Assembly (NCBI GenBank): GCA_026874595.1
Contig: CM049312.1
Span: forward strand, 27,833,956-27,897,955
Reading direction: 5' to 3'
DNA length: 64,000 nucleotides
Source: Sipunculus nudus
Lineage: Eukaryota; Annelida; Sipuncula; Golfingiida; Sipunculidae
Positions 58,232 through 64,000 of the stretch are shown piece after piece. The position numbers and the translations under genes are program-made. Position 1 is the first letter of the stretch. The number at the start of each line of letters is the position of its first letter. The notes beneath the pieces are model-generated. The model was not told where the DNA came from. It did not search any database and was given only the letters and a program-made list of their open reading frames with translations.

Positions 58232-59764
58232 CTAAGTGTTCTCAGAAAACAACCGAGGGTAGGTGTACATCGTACCCGACAAATCTTTCGGCGGGTAGTT
58301 ACTGATCACACACTCGAGTAATGATACAACATCCCATGCCTTGAGCGGTATCGCATTCAAAGTGTCGGTTTGTATCATCGTCTGTATCTCGTCGCGGAAG
58401 TTGAAATACAGCGTTTCCAAAGGTCCATAAAACGTTACGGTACCGTCTGGGTCCATCGAGATGTGAAGGTCGTGCACTTGATCATGGTTTATCCGATTAT
58501 AGCGGAACACTGCGTTCATACGACAGTTTTCCTTTTGAGCGGCCAGGAGCAAAACGTCTAAATCACCGGTCAGAATATTATCCTCCAACATGGCGAGCAT
58601 TCCTGGTACTTGTACCTCGTCTTCTGTTACGAGCGTGACTTTGTCTTTGAAACGCAGATACGGTTTCCATCTAAGGTGTATCCACCAATCCCAGGGGGGT
58701 TTGCAGTATACCCAAATCGAGGTGTCGGTGCCATGCGGTAGGAAGCCGATTGTTCTCTCACGTGTGAACAGATACTCCAACTCACTCTGGTCGCATATAG
58801 GGCAGTATTCCTGTACGCCATCAAACACATTTTCATAATCCGGGTTGCACGTCTTGCAGGGAATCACTATCATCTTCTCGCGGTCGTAAAACATATCATA
58901 CCCTCGTACATTATCTCGAAAGAACATGCCGTCAGAAGGTACGACACCGTCTGATGGTCCGCCCTCACTGTCAACACCAGCTTCAGTAGTATCACCCGTG
59001 TTCGCGTGGGCATGCTGCACTGGGGATTCCGTCACTGTGTCTACGATGTTGTCATAAGACACCGCCAGAGGTTTCTTGCCGTAAATGACTACATCCTGGT
59101 AATCGGTGATCACGTGCTCCAACAGTTTGAACAGTACTTCTGTCGTCAGCGATATCGCTTTCTCCTTGTGGACCGCCACCTGCATGGTGAAACACGCGTC
59201 TTCCTTGTTAATGCGGTCGAAGAATGACACAGTGCCATACGGGTCCATCTGGATATGCAAGGACTCACAGATACCCTGAAAACGTGGGTATATCCAACCG
59301 GTCACGCTGCGGTTCGCTTTTTGAGCCTCGCATAGAATCATGTCGAGATGTTCAACCAGTGCCCGCAACACGGAACCGAAGCCTTCCACGTGGATTGTCT
59401 TGTCTCCGTGTCGAAACAACACTGTATCTTCTGGACGTAACAACGGTCTCCACCTAAACGTTATCCCTTGCCCCAAATCGTAGGTTTTCTCGTTTGTGAA
59501 CAGTGCCATCACTTCTGTCTCTTGACACGTGGGGCAATATATCCTTGCATGGTCGTGGTTGGGACGGTACAGGTAATCGTCTGCACACATTGAGCATTTG
59601 TCTACAATTATGTGTTGTTCCCGCCACCTGACTCCCCTTTGTCGTAACACTTTACCAAAGAAAGCCCCGCCGGATGGCGCGAAACGGTAAGTGTTACCCG
59701 GAGGACCAGTGAAAATACTGATAACCTCCTGGCGATGGCGTGTGTCTGCACGGAGGCCCCCCAT
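58232..59764 (-). CDS. Zinc-ribbon family member 2 (510 aa)
   Basis: The frame can be extended to a TTG, but ATG 59764 lies about 30 nt after a minus-strand TATATAAAC element and aligns with the start of member 3. The protein has two similar halves: N-terminal zinc ribbon (Cys57, 60, 77, 80), a beta-rich domain, a poorly conserved linker, then a second ribbon ('CKTC...CPIC') and a second domain copy. The stop TAG at 58232-58234 is followed in the same frame by 13 acidic codons related to member 3's tail. Family unknown to me; a DNA/RNA-binding or E3-like role is only a guess. Confidence 0.82.
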   Translation of the reverse strand: MGGLRADTRHRQEVISIFTGPPGNTYRFAPSGGAFFGKVLRQRGVRWREQHIIVDKCSMCADDYLYRPNHDHARIYCPTCQETEVMALFTNEKTYDLGQGITFRWRPLLRPEDTVLFRHGDKTIHVEGFGSVLRALVEHLDMILCEAQKANRSVTGWIYPRFQGICESLHIQMDPYGTVSFFDRINKEDACFTMQVAVHKEKAISLTTEVLFKLLEHVITDYQDVVIYGKKPLAVSYDNIVDTVTESPVQHAHANTGDTTEAGVDSEGGPSDGVVPSDGMFFRDNVRGYDMFYDREKMIVIPCKTCNPDYENVFDGVQEYCPICDQSELEYLFTRERTIGFLPHGTDTSIWVYCKPPWDWWIHLRWKPYLRFKDKVTLVTEDEVQVPGMLAMLEDNILTGDLDVLLLAAQKENCRMNAVFRYNRINHDQVHDLHISMDPDGTVTFYGPLETLYFNFRDEIQTMIQTDTLNAIPLKAWDVVSLLECVISNYPPKDLSGTMYTYPRLFSENT

Positions 59765-59885
59765 CGTATATGCCCAGCGATGCCTGGGACAGCGTTTATA
59801 TACGTGGCGTCTCCTCAACAACCCGCTCCACTCTCCAACTCAACATCACTGTCCCGCCGTCACTAAATATATAGACCTCGTCATT

Positions 59886-59898
59886 TGTGAGTCACGTG
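59886..59898 (-). promoter_or_regulatory. Conserved TGTGAGTCACGTG element upstream of member 2
   Basis: The identical 13-nt sequence occurs at 61835-61847 upstream of member 3, at similar distances (about 130 and 140 nt) from the ATG. Contains an E-box core and probably a shared regulatory site copied with the gene. Confidence 0.5.
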
Positions 59899-60070
59899 CT
59901 CCAGAGTTGTTCCACATAACCTGCTGACACATGTGGTTCACGACACATCTCAGATTACGCAAGGCCTCTCCTTCACCTCCGATGAACCGTCTGCCGCATG
60001 CTGCGTTACATATTCCGTGTACACAAACGTGTACAGTACATACTGGTTCCGATATGACTTCCCCCCGTGA

Positions 60071-61702
60071 TTAATGGTCCTCATTCATCTCCTCATCATC
60101 ATCGTCAGTATCGTCATCATCATCGTCAGTATCGTCATCATCCATCTGCTCTTCTTCGTCCGATTCAGCCTGTTCCCGAGGATAAGTGTACATCGCACCC
60201 GACAAGTCTCTCGGCGGGTACAACCTGATCACTGTGTTAAGTAATGATACAACATCCCATGCCTTGATCGATAGCGCATTTAAAATGTCGGTTTGTATGG
60301 TCTCCTGTACCCCGCCGGTGTCGATGATATACCGCGTTACCAAAGGTCCATAAAACGTTACCGTACCGTCCGGGTCCATCGAGAGTTGAAGTTCGTGCAT
60401 TTGATCATGGTTTATCTGTTTATAGCGGAACAGTGCGTTTATACGACAGTTTTCCTTTTGAGCGGCCAGGAGCAAAACGTCCAAATCGCCGGTCAGAATA
60501 TTATCCTCCAGCATGGCGAGCATTCCCTGTACGTGTACATCTTTGTTCTGTCCTGTCAACCTTACCTTGCCCTGAAAACGCTTGTACCGTATCCAGTTGA
60601 GGTATAGCAAATCAGATACGGGGGTGCCATACGGTTGGAAGTTGAAGCGTTCCTCAATTGTGAACAGATAGTCCAAGAAACTCCTGTCGCATTTAGGGCA
60701 GTATTCCTGTACGCCATCACACACAGGTTCGTAATCCACGTTGCACATCTCGCATTGTTTCACTATCATATCCTCGCGGTCGTAAAGCATGCCATGCCCT
60801 CGTACATGACCTCGAAAGAACCTGCCGTCAGAAGGCACGACACCGTCTGATGGTCCGACCTCACTGTCAACACCAGCTTCAGTAGTATCACCCGTGTTCG
60901 CGTGGGCATGCTGCACTGGGGATTCCGTCACTGCGTCTACAGTGTTGTCATAAGACACCGGCGGAGGTTCCCAGTTGTAAATGGTTACATCCTGGTAATC
61001 GGTGATCACGTGCTCCAACAGTTTGAACAGTACTTCTGTCGTCAGCGATATCGCCTTATCCCTGTGGGCCGCCACCTGCATTGTGAAGCGCGCGTTGTCC
61101 TTGTTAATGCGGTCGTAGAATGACACAGTGCCATAAGGGTCCATCTGGATATGCAAGGACTTACATATACCGAGATACATTGGGTATATCCAACCGGTCA
61201 CGCTGCGGTTAACCTTTTGAGCCTCAGATAGCATCCTGTCGAGAGTTACTACCAGAGTCAACCGCAACAGGGAACCGAAGCCTTCCACGTGGATTGTCTT
61301 GTCTCCGTGTCGAAACAACACTGTATCTTCTGGACGTAACAACGGTCTCCACATAAACGTTATCCCTTGCCCCAAATCGTAGGTTTTCTCGTTTGTGAAC
61401 AGTGCCATCACTTCTGTCTCTTGACACGTGGGGCAATATTTCCGTTCCGGGACGTGTTGGGGATGGTAATTGGGATGGTAATGGTAATCGTGTATATAGT
61501 CTGAATCGTCTCCATTGTCTGCACACATTGAGCATTCGTCTACAACTATGTGTTCTTCTCGCCACGTCACTCCCCTCTGTCGTAACCTGTTAGAAAAGAA
61601 ATTCCCATCGGAAGGCATAAAACGGTAACTGTTACCCGGTGGACCAGTGAAAAGACTGAGGACATCCTGGCGATGGCGTGTGTATGCTAGGCGATCCCCC
61701 AT
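60071..61702 (-). CDS. Zinc-ribbon family member 3 with acidic tail (543 aa)
   Basis: ATG-started. Same two-half architecture as member 2 ('CSMCAD..CPTC' and 'CEMCN...CPKC') with long near-identical stretches at DNA level in between, so the two arose by recent duplication. The C-terminus carries a 30-residue acidic tail of mainly Asp/Glu ('DEEEQMDDDDTDDDD') coded by an imperfect GAT/GAC repeat. Such tails often contact basic proteins or histones, but no role is assigned. Confidence 0.82.
   Translation of the reverse strand: MGDRLAYTRHRQDVLSLFTGPPGNSYRFMPSDGNFFSNRLRQRGVTWREEHIVVDECSMCADNGDDSDYIHDYHYHPNYHPQHVPERKYCPTCQETEVMALFTNEKTYDLGQGITFMWRPLLRPEDTVLFRHGDKTIHVEGFGSLLRLTLVVTLDRMLSEAQKVNRSVTGWIYPMYLGICKSLHIQMDPYGTVSFYDRINKDNARFTMQVAAHRDKAISLTTEVLFKLLEHVITDYQDVTIYNWEPPPVSYDNTVDAVTESPVQHAHANTGDTTEAGVDSEVGPSDGVVPSDGRFFRGHVRGHGMLYDREDMIVKQCEMCNVDYEPVCDGVQEYCPKCDRSFLDYLFTIEERFNFQPYGTPVSDLLYLNWIRYKRFQGKVRLTGQNKDVHVQGMLAMLEDNILTGDLDVLLLAAQKENCRINALFRYKQINHDQMHELQLSMDPDGTVTFYGPLVTRYIIDTGGVQETIQTDILNALSIKAWDVVSLLNTVIRLYPPRDLSGAMYTYPREQAESDEEEQMDDDDTDDDDDDTDDDDEEMNEDH
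60076..60147 (-). repeat. Trinucleotide-like repeat coding the acidic tail
   Basis: ATCATCATCGTCAGT-type imperfect repeats code the Asp/Thr/Glu tail of member 3. A 21-bp unit is repeated in tandem (GTCAGTATCGTCATCATCAT). Confidence 0.6.
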
Positions 61703-61949
61703 CGTGTATGTTGGGCGCTGCCTGGCCCGTTAACAATTAACGGTCGATCACGCAGAGCCTGACACCAGACCGTGGATACTTGTTAACCCAAATAATGTTA
61801 CATATATGAGACACGGCAGGGCTTGAATGACATGTGTGAGTCACGTGTGCCCACATAGTTCATAAGAAATACGATGACGCATTCCTTGTTTTTTTGTTTC
61901 GTGTCCCTTTTATTACATAAGTGTCATAATGTCCGGGTCTGATGTGAAA
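61703..61949. promoter_or_regulatory. Promoter spacer upstream of member 3
   Basis: Contains the TGTGAGTCACGTG element at 61835-61847 and a patch of TTTTTTGTTTCG. No ORF. Confidence 0.4.
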
Positions 61950-62060
61950 GTCCTCGTGGCGTAACGGGCTAATTCAAACTTTCCTACCTGGACCAATAGT
62001 TTGTACTTGCAGTTCCGGCAAGGTTAAGTTCGGATCCGGGTTCGAATCCCGGCGGTGACA
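61950..62060 (+). tRNA. tRNA-like element with a central insertion (isotype unclear)
   Basis: The 5' end GTCCTCG and 3' CGGTGAC can pair in six of seven positions. The A box TGGCGTAACGGG and the B box GGTTCGAATCC are intact, the T arm CCGGG-TTCGAAT-CCCGG is perfect, and TTTT follows at 62066-62069. The 111-nt length exceeds a normal tRNA; the middle does not fold into a standard anticodon arm by eye. A CAA in 'TTCAAAC' is a possible Leu anticodon with an intron behind it, but a second hairpin CTTGC-AGTTCCG-GCAAG confuses the reading. Treat as a Pol III tRNA-like gene or intron-bearing tRNA-Leu candidate. Confidence 0.5.
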
Positions 62061-62885
62061 TTCACTTTTGTCTAATATATATTTCATATACGTGTGTGTC
62101 GGTTGAAATTAATGTTTATGAGGTAAATATACAAAACATCCCTCACGTATCTGCAAGATCAACAACAGATATTTCGTGGTGTTACGATTATGTATATAAT
62201 ACATAATAATATGTAAATATATATATATATATACATATCTCATTGTGTTCAGATGACAACAGATAAGGCGACCCTGGACGAACCCGAGTTCACACGACTC
62301 ATCAATACGTGTTATCCAACCGTCACTTCCTGTCGTCTGACCCCATGTTACCCGGCACTTCCGTTCACGACCCTTCACACTTCCTCACTTCCGGTCCAAC
62401 ACCACCCTACGTACCCGCACCGGAAGTCCCATTTACTCAATGGTTAAGCGTGACCCCAAAGTGTGACCCCGATCACGACTGCCGGGTGTAAAGCAGACTT
62501 CCGGTACATGCGCTGTTAGTTCATTGGTCAGATCAGGTCACGTGGTGTGCATTCAATCCGCCCATTGGTCATGTCTCATTCACAACAATCAAACACGCGC
62601 TGTCCACGTGGTCTATTGCATCATCCCTGACCCATTCGTCCACACATTTCAAACCTGTTTTTAAACCTTTTTCTCTCACGTTTTCTTCCGGATTGGCATC
62701 ATATCCCACTTTACTCACATAACTGGACAATTATGCAAGATTTCACCATCATCGCCTTATTAACATCACTACAACAACTCATTTAAATCCTGAAGCGGTG
62801 CACAACCGGAAGTACTATTCTACCGGAAGTTGGGCACACCCGCACCCGGCACTTCGACCCTCGACGCTTCGCCATGAATAAATTA
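62061..62885 (+). promoter_or_regulatory. Non-coding tract with TA repeat and a cluster of ETS-like sites
   Basis: A TA dinucleotide repeat lies near 62219-62233. From about 62320 to 62850 the motif CCGGAAGT or its complement ACTTCCGG occurs repeatedly (near 62386, 62421, 62489, 62806, 62820, with variants at 62325, 62356 and 62686), along with ATTGG/CCAAT elements. No convincing gene: the 64-codon frame at 62253 is made of these motifs. Confidence 0.5.
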
Positions 62886-62959
62886 GTGTGTGCGATTTCC
62901 GGCCCGCGTGCCGGGGAGGGTGGTGTGTGCGATTTCCGGCCCTCGTGCCGGGGAGGGTG
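62886..62959. repeat. Tandem 37-bp repeat, two copies
   Basis: Unit 62886-62922 and unit 62923-62959 differ at one position (G/T). Each holds 'GATTTCCGGCC' and a GCCGGGGAGGGTG run. Confidence 0.9.
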
Positions 62960-62994
62960 GTGTATGTGTGTGAGCGATGATAAGGGTGGTTGAT

Positions 62995-63019
62995 TTTTTA
63001 CCCCCCCCCCCGGGTAAAA
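62995..63019. repeat. Inverted repeat around a C run
   Basis: TTTTTACCC and GGGTAAAAA flank a run of C (C run 63001-63011 including stem bases), forming a potential hairpin or unusual DNA structure. Confidence 0.6.
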
Positions 63020-63062
63020 ATTTTCAAGATGGTGGATGGATGTGTGTGTAAGGAGAGCGTTG

Positions 63063-63237
63063 ATTGGTTGGGGGGATGTAAGAAAGGATTTGATTGGTTA
63101 TGCAGTGGAGTGACGTCACAGTAAGCGGAAACCAACGGGGATGTAAAATAAGGATATATGTGTATCCGGCGGAAACGAAGGGGGGTGGTTTGTTTGAAAC
63201 GGTGTGTGTGACGTCACAGGAGAAATAAGGTATATAA
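63063..63237 (+). promoter_or_regulatory. Strong-looking promoter: CCAAT boxes, two CREs and a TATA box
   Basis: ATTGG (inverted CCAAT) at 63063-63067 and 63093-63097, TGACGTCA at 63111-63118 and 63209-63216, and TATATAA at 63231-63237. Transcription would run rightward from about 63262. No long ORF follows; the first ATG (63487) opens only 12 codons. Confidence 0.6.
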
Positions 63238-63316
63238 GGAGGTAGTTTGGACGGAGTAAAGTCAGACTCTGGTTTTGACTGGTACTAGTACTGGTAATAA
63301 CTACAATTTGGATATA

Positions 63317-63358
63317 CAGAAGCCGTCGTTGTGTTATATAGAAGCCGTCGTTGTGTTG
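63317..63358 (+). repeat. Direct repeat in the putative leader
   Basis: AGAAGCCGTCGTTGTGTT occurs twice, 5 nt apart, starting near 63317 and 63340. Confidence 0.75.
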
Positions 63359-63492
63359 AGAGACAAACAGCTACAGAAAGCAAGTTGAAGCAAAGATTTG
63401 AAAGTTTGTTGAAGATTTGAGTTTGTGACAAAACAACAATACCGGTAGGTGTATTTTGTAATTGGTGTTGTTTTTGAACAAAAATAATGTCA

Positions 63493-63890
63493 CACCCACT
63501 GGCCAGTAAGGTAGGCCGGGGGTGAATAATATTTTTGTTTAGGGAGTGAATGTTTAGTTTGTATTTGAGAGGGCCCCAGTAACGAAGGGTCCCTAATATT
63601 TGGTTGTTGGCAGTAACAGAAACAAAAAACTAAAATGTGACCAGTAACGAAGGTCATTGGGAGGTGGGGATGGATGAGAGGGGAGGGGGGGGGGGGGGGA
63701 ATTATGTTTTTGTTTTGGTTGTTGTTAGAAAACTTAGGACACCCACTGGCCAGTAAGGTAGGCCGGGGTTACATTTATTTTGTGTATGGTTGTGTACACA
63801 ACGGACTGACATCACTTTAAAAAACCCAAGATGCGCAGGAGTTAGATAAAAGCCATGTTTATACTACCTGACCAGTAAGCAAGGTCGGGT
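63493..63890 (+). ncRNA. Array of five stem-loops with a common 9-nt loop
   Basis: Five hairpins at 63493-63524, 63570-63594, 63638-63656, 63741-63768 and 63866-63890 share the loop AGTAA(C/G)(G/C)(T/A)A. The stems differ in sequence but stay paired: CTGGCC/GGCCGG with an outer CACCC/GGGTG, AGGGCCCC/GGGTCCCT, TGACC/GGTCA, CTGGCC/GGCCGG again, and ACCTGACC/GGTCGGGT. The first two pairs next to the loop are always C-G, while outer positions covary (G-C, C-G, A-T). The array lies downstream of the promoter at 63231-63237 and contains no long ORF, so a structured non-coding RNA is likely. It may extend past the window. Confidence 0.65.
63685..63699. repeat. Homopolymer G(15) tract
   Basis: Fifteen G residues between the third and fourth stem-loops. 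Likely length-variable. Confidence 0.8.
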
Positions 63891-63900
63891 GACGTGTTTT

Positions 63901-63921
63901 TCCATCCATCCATCCATCCAA
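63901..63921. repeat. TCCA tetranucleotide microsatellite
   Basis: Five copies of TCCA/CATC after the last stem-loop. Confidence 0.8.
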
Positions 63922-64000
63922 CTCGGAGCGGTTCGGTTTTTTGCCACACAAGTGACACAGACTAACCGTAACGACGATTAAGTAATGTTGTGACATAGAA

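Noticed and set aside
62253-62447. 64-codon ORF with an ATG after a TA repeat
   Set aside because: It is composed of repeated ETS-like and TTCC motifs, has low-complexity Thr/Pro/His content, and the tract looks regulatory.
62886-62959. CRISPR-like repeat
   Set aside because: Two adjacent copies without spacers in a eukaryotic virus; it is a simple tandem repeat.
63601-63630. Sixth copy of the stem-loop (GCAGTAACAG at 63610)
   Set aside because: The loop-like AGTAA is present but the flanks do not pair, so it was left out of the array.

Overview
The window is a stretch of a large double-stranded DNA herpesvirus genome and, on content, a malacoherpesvirus (molluscan herpesvirus). Herpesvirus hallmarks visible here are a two-exon terminase ATPase/nuclease gene, a gB-like fusion glycoprotein with a furin site, an assemblin-type protease followed by a scaffold-like ORF, a 1323-residue candidate major capsid protein and a UL24-like PD-(D/E)XK nuclease. 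The three clustered IAP genes (BIR + RING), the many unrecognised proteins and the base composition, which looks balanced rather than strongly AT-rich, fit an abalone (haliotid) herpesvirus better than ostreid herpesvirus 1. The species call is inference; no database was searched.

Layout. 1-9.4 kb: 5'-partial ankyrin protein, large coiled-coil protein, a secreted lectin-like/EGF-repeat protein, a CARD-like protein and a secreted cystine-knot protein. 9.6-13.8 kb: UL24-like nuclease and two further rightward genes. 14.0-19.5 kb: leftward genes, including a 1230-residue unknown and a membrane protein. 19.6-27.9 kb: terminase gene whose 5.8-kb intron carries four rightward genes and one leftward gene. 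The rightward set has the order, orientation and approximate sizes of the UL91-UL92-UL93-UL94 block inside the beta/gammaherpesvirus terminase intron. 28.5-33.0 kb: three IAP genes, the middle one spliced into a cIAP-like BIR-BIR-UBA-RING protein. 33.3-40.9 kb: four rightward genes, one a possible UL32-type packaging protein. 41.1-52.9 kb: structural block with gB, an acidic protein, candidate MCP, an unknown, protease and scaffold. 52.9-64 kb: accessory region with a gene-poor stretch, small ORFs (one with a BH3-like motif), an FG-repeat nucleoporin-like protein, a tRNA-Asn gene, a three-member zinc-ribbon family, a tRNA-like element, and a non-coding tract with a strong-looking promoter followed by an array of stem-loops with a shared loop.

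Functionally, virion assembly and packaging genes (terminase, protease/scaffold, MCP, UL24/UL32-like) sit beside genes aimed at host death and signalling (IAPs, CARD, BH3-like, ankyrin) and at the cell surface or nuclear pore (EGF/lectin, cystine knot, FG repeats). The most promising undescribed elements are the covarying stem-loop array at 63.49-63.89 kb, the tRNA genes, the BH3-like, CARD-like and FG-repeat proteins, and the in-frame stop codons that interrupt the protease/scaffold frame and two members of the zinc-ribbon family.
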